DNA of 14,500 nt from Flavobacteriales bacterium UBA7382 (GTDB taxonomy: Bacteria; Bacteroidota; Bacteroidia; Flavobacteriales_D; Sanyastnellaceae): contig DKNS01000053.1 of NCBI GenBank assembly GCA_002469765.1, positions 1 to 14,500 on the forward strand, in the 5' to 3' direction. The notes under the pieces are model-generated. The model had not been told where the DNA came from. It did no database searches and saw nothing but the letters and a program-made list of their open reading frames with translations. The position numbers were made by a program, and so were the translations under genes. The stretch's first letter is position 1; each line of letters begins with the position of its first letter. Of the stretch, positions 7,660 to 14,500 are shown one piece after another.

Positions 7660-8472
7660 ATGGCCCTGGACCAAGCCCATGACGAAGCCCAAATGGGGTT
7701 TCTCGACCATCTCGAGGAATTGAGGCGGCGCCTGTTTGTGTCTGCTGCGGCGATTCTGGCGGCGGGCATCGGGATATTTGTGGGGAAAGACTGGGTGTTC
7801 GACCGCATCCTGTTTGGCCCAAGGAATTTGGACTTTGTGAGCTACCGCGGCTGGTGCGCCTTGTCCCATGCCATCGGTTCTGGAGACGCCCTTTGTGTGG
7901 AACGCATCTCCTACGAATTGATCAACACCACCATGCTGGGCAACTTCTCGGCGCACTTGATCGTCAGCGCCGTAGGGGGAGTGATTGTGGCGTTCCCAGT
8001 CCTCATTCACCAGGTTTGGGCGTTTGTGAAACCCGCCATGAAAGCCCAAGAACAGAACGCTGCGCGCGGCGCCGGTCTCGCCTCCTCCGTGCTGTTCATG
8101 ATGGGGGTTGCGTTCGGGTATTTTGGCATCGCCCCACTCAGCTTGCAATTCCTGGGCAACTACGAACTCGGCGACGTGGCCTCACGCATTGCGGTGATGA
8201 GCTATGTCAAGACTGTGGCGAGCATCACCCTGGCTGCGGGAATCGTCTTTCAACTCCCGGTATTGGTCTACTTCCTGAGCAAGGCTGGCCTCGTGACGGC
8301 GGCCACCCTGAAGTCATACCGTCGGCACGCCCTGGTAGGCATTTTGGCGCTGTCGGCCGTGATCACACCACCAGATGTGACAAGCCAGATTCTGGTGTCG
8401 CTGCCGGTGCTGCTGTTGTACGAACTGGGCATTTGGATTGCCCGTCGCCAGGACAAACGACGCGTGCCCTGA
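7660..8472 (+). CDS. tatC: Sec-independent protein translocase TatC
   Basis: This polytopic inner-membrane protein recognises twin-arginine signal peptides of folded Tat substrates. The N-terminus has the conserved cytosolic motif MGFLDHLEELRRRL (12-25). Helices follow at roughly 26-42, 97-120, 138-160, 180-206, 226-240 and 243-261, matching the six-helix TatC fold. QVWAFVKPAMKAQEQ (118-132) corresponds to the conserved FxxPgLxxxE segment at the end of helix 2, with Glu131 in the place of the key glutamate. The first periplasmic loop (about 51-95) is longer than in E. coli and carries Cys66 and Cys79. I chose the ATG at 7660 (270 residues, 14 bases after the kdsD stop) over a TTG at 7621, which would lie within kdsD. 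The TGA stop overlaps the next ATG (TGATG). No tatA/tatB is visible in the window. Confidence 0.95.
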   Translation: MALDQAHDEAQMGFLDHLEELRRRLFVSAAAILAAGIGIFVGKDWVFDRILFGPRNLDFVSYRGWCALSHAIGSGDALCVERISYELINTTMLGNFSAHLIVSAVGGVIVAFPVLIHQVWAFVKPAMKAQEQNAARGAGLASSVLFMMGVAFGYFGIAPLSLQFLGNYELGDVASRIAVMSYVKTVASITLAAGIVFQLPVLVYFLSKAGLVTAATLKSYRRHALVGILALSAVITPPDVTSQILVSLPVLLLYELGIWIARRQDKRRVP

Positions 8473-10907
8473 TGCCCCAATTCCTGGCATGCTGCCTCAC
8501 CCTGTTGCTCGCCCTGCCTTTGTGGGGCCAAACCGCCGTCACAGGCCGGGTCTTTGATGGCGAATCAGGGCAACCCCTCCCCTTCGTCAACGTCAGCTTC
8601 GCAGGATCCAACCTCGGCACGATGACCGACGCGGAGGGGCTCTACAACCTGGAGGCTGGCATCGAAAGGGTCACCAAAATGATGGTGTCCACCCTCGGCT
8701 ACCAAAGTCAAACCATCCCGCTTCAACGCGGGGTGCCCCAGGTGATCAACGTGGCCCTAAAGGCACGCAGCGTGGACCTGCAAGCAGCAGAGGTGAGGCC
8801 AGATCGAAAGGCCAAGAACCCCGCCAAGCCATTGATGCAGCGTGTGGCGGAAGCCAAGAAGGTCAACGATCCGTCGTCCATCCCTGCGTTGAAATACGAC
8901 TTCTACGAGCTGCTCGAAGTGGCCGTCAACGACTATCCCAAGAAATGGCCAGAGCGAAAGGTGTGGGGACCATTCACGTGGGTGTGGGACCAATTGGACT
9001 CGAGCGAAAATCGGATCGCGTTGCCCATGTTTGCCACCGAGATGTCCGGGACGATGCGCACCTCCAAGCGTCGGCGGGAAAAACGCATCGAAGCGGCAAG
9101 GGCCACCTGGCTTCAAGACGGGGAGAACACTGCAAGTGTGCAGTCCGAATTCCTGAACATCAACCTGTACGAGAACCAACTTCTGTTGTTGGACCGGGCC
9201 TTTACAAGTCCCTTGCACGACCGTGGCAACGTGCACTACCGCTATTACATCCTGGACACCTTGGACCTCGGGGGGCGTCCGTGCTTCCAAATGGCTTTTG
9301 TGCCCCGCCGACGAAGCGAATTGACCTTTGAAGGAGAGATGTGGATCGACACTTTGAGTCTAGGCTTGAAGCACGTGGAGGCCAAAATCAGCGAGGGCGC
9401 CAACATCAACTTCGTTCGAAACTACACATGGAGCCAGACCTACGAACTCGACGCAGGGCGATGGGTGTTGGCCCGCGAGGAAAATCTGGCAGACATCAGC
9501 CTACGGGAAGGAGGGATGGGGATTTACAGTCACCAGACGATCGTCAACCACAACTTCGAACAAGCCACAAGCTGGCCCGACTCGGTCTGGACGAGCGGCC
9601 GTGACATGAGCTTCGCCAAAGGCTCACACGAAGTCCTTGAGTCCACTTGGCAAGACCTGCGGCCCGAACCGATTCCCGCCCGGGCCAAGCGAACGTACTG
9701 GATGGTCGACTCCATCCAAACCATGCCGCAATACAAGTTCCTTGAGGGTTTTGCCATTCTCGCCGGTACGGGACACATCATCACAGGCCCTTTGGAGTTT
9801 GGGCCCTTCTACGACACCTACAGCACCAACCCGATTGAGGGAGAGCGCTTCAGTTTGGGAGTGCAAACCAGCAACGACTTCTCCCGCAAACTTTGGCTGC
9901 GCTCCTTCGTGGCCTACGGGACTTTGGACCGCCGGTGGAAGTACGGCGGGTTTGCCGAATGGGTTCTGCGCAAGACCCCGCGCACCGAAGTGTTTGTGGA
10001 ACACATCCAGGACATGGACCAGCTCGGCATGATGGGGTTCTTCGACCAAGGCAACGGATTGAACAGCGCGCTGCAGCTCAACGACCAAACCCGCCTCACC
10101 CAAGTGACCCGCACTGAAATGAGCATGCTGCACGAGTTCGGTTCCGGGTGGACCCAGTCCGTGGAACTTCGTCATCGCTCTGTGGCCGCCACCGACACGG
10201 TGCGGTTCATCCGAGAGAGCGACCCCACGGGGCTGTCCCCCTTGGTGACGGCCGAGCTGACCCTTCAAACGCGTTACGCACGGAATGAAAAATTCCTTGC
10301 TGGGGCATTCGAGCGCATGAGCCTCGGATCGCGTTGGCCCATCCTGACAGCCACGGTGACGTTGGGACTTCCGAACATCGCTCAAAGCGAATTCAATTAC
10401 CAACGCTGGACCCTCGATGCCGAGGGCACCCGACGCTTTGGCCCCTTGGGCAGGGTCGAGTGGTGGACGCAAGGGGGCATGTACACGGGCAAGGCCCCTG
10501 TTCTTTTGACCGAATTGCAACCGGCCAACGAAACCGCCTTGAGCATCAACGAAGCCTTCAACCTCCTTCGGTTCATGGAATTTGCCAGCGACCGTTGGTG
10601 GCGATCCTACGCCGAATGGCATGGGGAAGGCATCGTGCTGGGACGGCTGCCTCTGATTCGTGGGTTGGGACTTCGTGAAGTCGTTGGCGTCAAGGCTGTG
10701 CGAAGCACTTGGGATGCCCGCCATGAAGACGTCACCGACATGCCCTCCACAACGTCGGGCTTGGACGGGTGGTACGGCGAAGCAGTGTTTGGGGTGGAGA
10801 ACATCTTCAAAGTCCTGCGCCTCGACCTCCACCGCAGGATCACGCCAAGCGTCCCGGGCATGCTCGATCCCTGGGGTTGGCGGGTGGGGCTTGGGTTCGA
10901 ATTGTGA
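8472..10907 (+). CDS. Outer-membrane protein with carboxypeptidase-regulatory-like domain and DUF5686 barrel region
   Basis: This protein has 811 residues. A hydrophobic N-terminal segment ending near LPLWGQ (residues 1-20) looks like a signal peptide, although it has no Arg/Lys before the core. Residues about 22-105 form a carboxypeptidase-D-regulatory-like beta-sandwich (TGRVFDGESGQPLPFVNV, then LGTMTDAEGLYNL and VSTLGYQSQ), as also found at the start of TonB-dependent receptors. There is no TonB plug afterwards. The rest matches my memory of DUF5686 proteins: QSEFLNINLYENQLLLLDRA, the RYYILDTLDLGG segment, then a long amphipathic, beta-rich region ending WGWRVGLGFEL, consistent with an outer-membrane barrel. 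The molecular role of DUF5686 is not established. Its ATG overlaps the tatC stop by one base and lptB follows 23 bases after its stop, which suggests an outer-membrane or LPS-related job. Confidence 0.85.
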   Translation: MPQFLACCLTLLLALPLWGQTAVTGRVFDGESGQPLPFVNVSFAGSNLGTMTDAEGLYNLEAGIERVTKMMVSTLGYQSQTIPLQRGVPQVINVALKARSVDLQAAEVRPDRKAKNPAKPLMQRVAEAKKVNDPSSIPALKYDFYELLEVAVNDYPKKWPERKVWGPFTWVWDQLDSSENRIALPMFATEMSGTMRTSKRRREKRIEAARATWLQDGENTASVQSEFLNINLYENQLLLLDRAFTSPLHDRGNVHYRYYILDTLDLGGRPCFQMAFVPRRRSELTFEGEMWIDTLSLGLKHVEAKISEGANINFVRNYTWSQTYELDAGRWVLAREENLADISLREGGMGIYSHQTIVNHNFEQATSWPDSVWTSGRDMSFAKGSHEVLESTWQDLRPEPIPARAKRTYWMVDSIQTMPQYKFLEGFAILAGTGHIITGPLEFGPFYDTYSTNPIEGERFSLGVQTSNDFSRKLWLRSFVAYGTLDRRWKYGGFAEWVLRKTPRTEVFVEHIQDMDQLGMMGFFDQGNGLNSALQLNDQTRLTQVTRTEMSMLHEFGSGWTQSVELRHRSVAATDTVRFIRESDPTGLSPLVTAELTLQTRYARNEKFLAGAFERMSLGSRWPILTATVTLGLPNIAQSEFNYQRWTLDAEGTRRFGPLGRVEWWTQGGMYTGKAPVLLTELQPANETALSINEAFNLLRFMEFASDRWWRSYAEWHGEGIVLGRLPLIRGLGLREVVGVKAVRSTWDARHEDVTDMPSTTSGLDGWYGEAVFGVENIFKVLRLDLHRRITPSVPGMLDPWGWRVGLGFEL

Positions 10908-10930
10908 CCGCGCTCCCCGACCTTTGTACC

Positions 10931-11674
10931 ATGGCCTCAGACCTCGTCGCCCACAACCTTGTGAAGATCTACGGCAAACGCACCGTGGTGGACCACGTGT
11001 CATTCAGGGTCGCACCAGGCGAAGTTGTGGGGCTGTTGGGGCCCAACGGGGCAGGCAAGACCACAAGCTTTTACGCGGTGGTGGGCTTGGTTCGTCCCGA
11101 CGGAGGCAAAGTCACCCTTGGAGACGACGACTTGACCCGAGACCCCATGCACGTCCGCGCCAGGAAAGGTGTGGGGTATTTGCCCCAAGAACCCAGCGTC
11201 TTCCGCAAACTCAGCGTGGAAGACAACATCGCGGCCATCCTCGAATTGCAAGGGTTGGACAAGGTTGAAGCATCCGACAGACTGGAAGCCCTCGTGGACG
11301 AATTCAACCTTCAAAAGGTCCGGAAAAGCATGGGCGACGTGCTGTCAGGTGGCGAGCGCCGGCGCACTGAAATTGCGCGCGCCCTGGCGTCCAACCCCGC
11401 CTTCATCCTGCTCGACGAGCCCTTCGCCGGCGTGGATCCCATCGCCGTGGAGGACATCCAGCGCATTGTGGATCAATTGAGACACAAGGGCATTGGCGTG
11501 CTCATCACCGACCACAACGTGCAAGAAACCCTGCACATCACGGACCGGGCGTACCTCTTGTTTGAGGGAAAGATTTTGAAAGAAGGAAGTGCCGAAGAGC
11601 TCGCAGCCGACGACACCGTTCGCCGCGTTTACCTGGGACAAAACTTCACCCTCAGGCCACGCCCCGCGCGCTGA
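10931..11674 (+). CDS. lptB: LPS export ABC transporter ATP-binding protein LptB
   Basis: This 247-residue cytosolic ATPase would power LptFG extraction of LPS from the inner membrane. The nucleotide-binding domain is complete: Walker A GPNGAGKTT (37-45), Q-loop YLPQEPSVFRKLSVEDNI (83-100) whose wording is typical of LptB, signature LSGGERRRTEIARAL (138-152), Walker B FILLDEPFAGVDP (158-170) and switch His195 in TDHNVQETL. The C-terminal GKILKEGSAEELAADDTVRRVYLGQNF is the usual LptB ending. I chose the ATG at 10931; the frame extends upstream to 10769, but that part lies in the preceding gene and adds no family sequence. No LptF/G/A/C gene is present here. The last 23 bases overlap the 3' end of ribE on the opposite strand. 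Confidence 0.95.
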   Translation: MASDLVAHNLVKIYGKRTVVDHVSFRVAPGEVVGLLGPNGAGKTTSFYAVVGLVRPDGGKVTLGDDDLTRDPMHVRARKGVGYLPQEPSVFRKLSVEDNIAAILELQGLDKVEASDRLEALVDEFNLQKVRKSMGDVLSGGERRRTEIARALASNPAFILLDEPFAGVDPIAVEDIQRIVDQLRHKGIGVLITDHNVQETLHITDRAYLLFEGKILKEGSAEELAADDTVRRVYLGQNFTLRPRPAR

Positions 11675-12260
11675 GTTGCGCGTCCAGCAACCGGGCAACG
11701 TACTTGCCCATCACGTCAAATTCCAAATTCATGGGCGCACCCACCGGGGTCCTGTGAAGGTTGGTGTGTTCCCACGTGTAAGGAATGATGGCCACTGAAA
11801 ATTCCCCAGGGGCGCTGTCCACCACCGTAAGGCTGATGCCTGCGAGCGCAATGCTGCCCTTGGGCACAGTGATCCACTCCGGGGCCACAGGATGGGCCAT
11901 CCTCAAAATCCAGCTCCCATCTTGTTCTTCCACCGCCGTCAGTGTGCCTGTGGTGTCGACATGGCCCTGGACCACATGGCCGTCGATGCGGTCTCCCACC
12001 TTGGCGCAGCGCTCCAAATTGAACACATGCCCCACTTCGACATGGCCGAGGTGCGTCTTCTTCAACGTTTCGTCGATTGCAGTCACCGTGTACACGTCGC
12101 CGTCGAGGTCCACCACCGTGAGGCACACGCCGTCGTGGGCCACGCTTTGGTCGATTTGCAATTCGGAGGTGAATGGAGCCTTCACGGCCAGATGAACGTT
12201 CGTGCCCTCCTTGCGGAGTCCCACCAATTCTCCTTGCGCTTCAATGATGCCTGTGAACAT
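11652..12260 (-). CDS. ribE: Riboflavin synthase (alpha subunit)
   Basis: This 202-residue enzyme dismutates two 6,7-dimethyl-8-ribityllumazine molecules to riboflavin plus a pyrimidine that is recycled, the last step of vitamin B2 synthesis. The N-terminus MFTGIIEAQGEL is diagnostic. Two lumazine-binding repeats are seen. The first spans about 1-97 with SVAHDGVCLTVV (39-50); the second spans about 98-190 with GHVVQGHVDTTG (94-105), GSIALAGISLTVVD (135-148) and MNLEFDVMGKYVARLL (177-192). Length is normal. The start is 25 bases downstream of the stop of the large secreted protein on the same strand. No FMN-riboswitch-like sequence is visible in that gap, so expression may come from read-through or the weak promoter described separately. 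The stop lies inside the convergent lptB gene. Confidence 0.96.
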   Translation of the reverse strand: MFTGIIEAQGELVGLRKEGTNVHLAVKAPFTSELQIDQSVAHDGVCLTVVDLDGDVYTVTAIDETLKKTHLGHVEVGHVFNLERCAKVGDRIDGHVVQGHVDTTGTLTAVEEQDGSWILRMAHPVAPEWITVPKGSIALAGISLTVVDSAPGEFSVAIIPYTWEHTNLHRTPVGAPMNLEFDVMGKYVARLLDAQLSARGVA

Positions 12261-12264
12261 GAAA

Positions 12265-12272
12265 CAAAGCTA
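12265..12272 (-). promoter_or_regulatory. Possible -7 element directly before ribE
   Basis: On the minus strand TAGCTTTG matches TAnnTTTG exactly and ends four bases before the ribE start codon. Transcription from it would start at or near the ATG, giving a leaderless or nearly leaderless message. A TTG sits only 14 bases upstream, too close for the usual 17-23 spacing, so this is a weak candidate that could be chance. Confidence 0.2.
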
Positions 12273-12285
12273 CGCGCGGCTGGGG

Positions 12286-12600
12286 TCAATCGGTGGTCAC
12301 CCCTGTCCCACTGACCACATGAAGTTCATGGACGAATCGCTCCGGGACAATGCCCTCCAACCTCCTCGTGTACGCCGTGACGGCGCACGTGTACACCCCG
12401 TCAGACACGGCCTCGCCAGTCGCCATGTGCGAGCCATCCCAACCCACGTCGGGGTCGCTCGTATGGAAAACAAGCTCTCCCCAACGGCTGAGGATGCGCA
12501 CGTCCACGCTGTCGATGAATTTCCAAGGAAACGCTTGAAATTGATCGTTGGTGCCGTCTCGGTTGGGCGAGAAAATGTTGGGCAGGAAATAAAAGGGGCA
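12286..12600 (-). other. C-terminal gliding-motility-associated (CHU_C) T9SS type B sorting domain
   Basis: The last 104 residues of the secreted protein show the family's ordered landmarks: FLPNIFSPNRDGTNDQF, VDVRILSRWGELVFHT, then GWDGS and SDGVYTCAV. The usual form is PNGDG; here it is PNRDG. Domains of this type are cleaved or anchored during Type IX export in Bacteroidetes, so the host should encode a T9SS elsewhere in the genome. Confidence 0.9.
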
Positions 12601-14500
12601 GTTGTCGACACAGACGGTGTCCAGAGCAAGCCCTTCGTTGCGCCGGAGGTTGCCGTCAGGGCCAGGCATCAAGCTGTCGAGGGCGGTCACCGTGAAACAT
12701 CCTGCAATCGTGCCCAAGACATTGCCCTCGTTGAACACCTCCGAGAGGGTCTCGACGTCTTCCACGTCTTTCCAAATCTCCAGCGATTCGCCCAAAAAAG
12801 GGGCCCATCGAATCCGGTACGCCAAGATGTCATCCGATTCACACCCTTCCGGACGTGACCAGGAGAGGGTGTCGCGTTCGTGCTCGCAGGAAGGCTGCAC
12901 GTCAAAATCCAATGCGCAAGGCAGCGTGTAATCGAAAGGGGTCCCACACGCCTCTTGGCTCACATTCTCCAGCGGAGACTCTGTCGAGGGGTCGTCGTAG
13001 CGTCCGAGGGTGGTGACGCGGTAACAGTATGCCTGGCCATTGACCAGGTTTGTGTCCAGGTAAAATGGCGTCGCCACCGTGTCCAACACCTCGTAGGCCC
13101 CACCAGTGGGCCTCTTTCGTTCAACCACGTAATGTTCCACCGCCCAGGGTGCATTCTGGAAAATGTCCAGCCTAAGCTCGTTGTCGTCTGGGGTGAATGC
13201 CAGCCATGGTGTGGACGCGGCGGGTGGCAATCCCACCGACGTGGCAGCACTGGCCAACGTCACGTCGAATTCCCACGCCGAGGACTCGGTGTCCAACCCG
13301 TCCAACGTCACGAGCGTATCCAAATCATGAAGAACCGTCGACGCCTCAGACGACCAAAGCACCTCCTTGGGACCGCCCGTTCCATCCACGGCAGCACCTT
13401 GCAAAGTGTAGGTGTAAGGGCCAGGGAAGGCGGCCGTGTCCAATTCGGTGGGCGGCGACCAGCCCACGAGCACAGAAGCCAATGGGCCCGTGCTCGTCAC
13501 GGAGGCCCGGGTCATGACGGGGACATCTTTTTTGATCCGGCCGCATGATTCCTCACTCGCCAACGACAACGCGCCATCCGCATATCGGGTCACCACTCGG
13601 TAGCAATAGGTGACCCCAAAACTGAGGTCCACCTCGTCCACCCACCCCATGGAAGCCAACTCGTCAACCGTGCCCACCAGGGTGTACCCCACTCCATTTG
13701 GGATGCCGGTCTCACACAGCGCGGGTTCCCAATCTGTCTCGTCCAAGGACCTGCGTCGGTGCACTTCGTACGCCCCGCCTGACACTTGGGACATCGGCAA
13801 CGCATCCAAACACGGGGTGGGCGTCCACGTGATTTGCAAGGTGTACCCTTCCGGGTTCACGCCGACTTCCGCGACGGGGGGTGACACCACGGTGATTTGT
13901 CGAGTTTCGAGGTCGGACAAGGGTATGGGGCTGGCCAAATCTTTGGCTTTGAAGACCACTTGGTGGGGCTCTGCGCGGACCTCGGCGCAGGTCGGCGACC
14001 ATGTGAAGGTGCCCAGCCCGTTCCCCCAATACGTGAAGTCCCCGGGATGGTCAACTTCTGTGAGCGCCCCGCCCACCGCCGTCAGGGTGACAGGATGGTT
14101 GTCGGGGTCCGAGGCCAGCACGTCAAAAGCCAAATTGGTCCCGGCCAGCACACATGTGTCCGCCATGGGCACCAGCTCGGGAGGCTGATTGGCGCATAGC
14201 TGGACGTCGATTTGGATGTCACGCACCACCTCGCCAACCTTGCGAAGCACCCCGTTGATGGGACGCCATTCTTCAATGCGGATGGCCACGTTGTACTCGC
14301 CCACCAACTGAGGGGTGGTCCAAGTGAGGTCCCCCGTCTCTGGGTCAATCGCGAACTCGTCCTCCCCCGGACTCACCTCGTCCGGAAAGACGTAGGTCGG
14401 GATGGGGTCGCCGTTGAAACCACGACACGGCACCAAACTGTAGGTCAACACATCGCCGTCGGGGTCGTGGGCGGCCGGGTTGTGAATCCACGGCTGGTTC
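12286..14500 (-). CDS. Secreted multi-domain protein with cadherin/Ig-like and fibronectin-III-like modules and a T9SS type B (CHU_C) sorting domain (5'-truncated)
   Basis: The frame is open to the window edge, so the start lies beyond base 14500; 737 residues are visible. A GTG at 14451 is not a credible start because the reading upstream (HNPAAHDPDGD) continues the same domain. The first part, about 14500-13850, has Ig/cadherin-like repeats with DPDGD- and SDPDN-type motifs. Next come fibronectin-III-like modules; two carry YCYRV strands (about 13597-13611 and 13014-13028), each followed by a Ser/Glu-Cys-Gly segment. A Cys-rich module leads to the terminal sorting domain. The protein is expected to leave the cell by the Type IX secretion system and to stay on the surface or be released. 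The modules suggest adhesion or matrix binding, but no catalytic domain is seen and the ligand is unknown. ribE follows 25 bases downstream. Confidence 0.88.
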   Translation of the reverse strand, partial: NQPWIHNPAAHDPDGDVLTYSLVPCRGFNGDPIPTYVFPDEVSPGEDEFAIDPETGDLTWTTPQLVGEYNVAIRIEEWRPINGVLRKVGEVVRDIQIDVQLCANQPPELVPMADTCVLAGTNLAFDVLASDPDNHPVTLTAVGGALTEVDHPGDFTYWGNGLGTFTWSPTCAEVRAEPHQVVFKAKDLASPIPLSDLETRQITVVSPPVAEVGVNPEGYTLQITWTPTPCLDALPMSQVSGGAYEVHRRRSLDETDWEPALCETGIPNGVGYTLVGTVDELASMGWVDEVDLSFGVTYCYRVVTRYADGALSLASEESCGRIKKDVPVMTRASVTSTGPLASVLVGWSPPTELDTAAFPGPYTYTLQGAAVDGTGGPKEVLWSSEASTVLHDLDTLVTLDGLDTESSAWEFDVTLASAATSVGLPPAASTPWLAFTPDDNELRLDIFQNAPWAVEHYVVERKRPTGGAYEVLDTVATPFYLDTNLVNGQAYCYRVTTLGRYDDPSTESPLENVSQEACGTPFDYTLPCALDFDVQPSCEHERDTLSWSRPEGCESDDILAYRIRWAPFLGESLEIWKDVEDVETLSEVFNEGNVLGTIAGCFTVTALDSLMPGPDGNLRRNEGLALDTVCVDNCPFYFLPNIFSPNRDGTNDQFQAFPWKFIDSVDVRILSRWGELVFHTSDPDVGWDGSHMATGEAVSDGVYTCAVTAYTRRLEGIVPERFVHELHVVSGTGVTTD

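Noticed and set aside
7854..8471. Open frame continuing 206 codons upstream of the DUF5686 gene start, inside tatC
   Set aside because: It overlaps a well-supported tatC in another frame, shows no family sequence, and the signal peptide begins exactly at the ATG at 8472.
10769..10930. Upstream in-frame extension of lptB by 54 codons
   Set aside because: It lies mostly in the DUF5686 gene, adds Arg/Pro-rich sequence absent from the family, and the ATG at 10931 fits LptB length.
9624..11003. Long antisense open frame (459 codons) across the DUF5686 gene
   Set aside because: It is rich in Gly/Pro/His/Arg with no domain pattern, as expected for a shadow of a high-G+C coding strand.
12202..12858. 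Plus-strand open frame (218 codons) opposite ribE and the secreted protein
   Set aside because: It crosses two well-recognised minus-strand genes and resembles no family.
1..14500. tRNA/rRNA genes, CRISPR arrays, insertion sequences, defence systems
   Set aside because: No repeat-spacer pattern, cloverleaf-like segment, transposase or recombinase motif was found; nearly all bases are accounted for by recognised genes.

Overview
The window looks like a compact housekeeping segment of a Bacteroidota (Bacteroidetes) chromosome, probably a Flavobacteriales-like lineage with fairly high G+C judged by eye. Four things point there. A large secreted protein ends in a gliding-motility/CHU_C-type sorting domain (Type IX secretion, type B). 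One outer-membrane protein has the carboxypeptidase-regulatory-like plus DUF5686 layout. None of the inspected starts has a Shine-Dalgarno sequence. The candidate promoters fit the Bacteroidetes TTG / TAnnTTTG pattern. I see no mobile element, RNA gene or CRISPR array.

Layout. (1) 1-4395, + strand: a tightly packed trio. It holds the 3' part of a large envelope protein (peptidase-MA-like remnant, TolB-like beta-propeller, outer-membrane beta-barrel), a half-size TSUP/TauE-type membrane permease, and an M20D amidohydrolase whose start overlaps the permease stop. (2) 4398-6596, - strand: recQ, convergent with the amidohydrolase and separated from it by 2 bases. (3) 6597-6676: the longest gene-free stretch, 80 bases, a divergent promoter region. 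(4) 6677-11674, + strand: kdsD - tatC - DUF5686 outer-membrane protein - lptB, with gaps of 14, -1 and 23 bases. This is probably one envelope-biogenesis operon (Kdo precursor for LPS, Tat export, an outer-membrane barrel, LPS transport ATPase). (5) 11652-14500, - strand: a T9SS-cargo protein with fibronectin-like modules (5' end outside the window), followed 25 bases later by ribE (riboflavin synthase). The ribE 3' end overlaps the lptB 3' end by 23 bases, antisense.

All nine genes are separated by 80 bases or less and no stretch over 300 bases lacks a gene. I found no convincing undescribed system. The points most worth a second look are the RecQ lacking the usual zinc-binding cysteines, the 132-residue TSUP protein coupled to the amidohydrolase, the periplasmic cysteine pair in TatC, the peptidase-like/propeller/barrel fusion, and the compact promoter and antisense-overlap arrangements.
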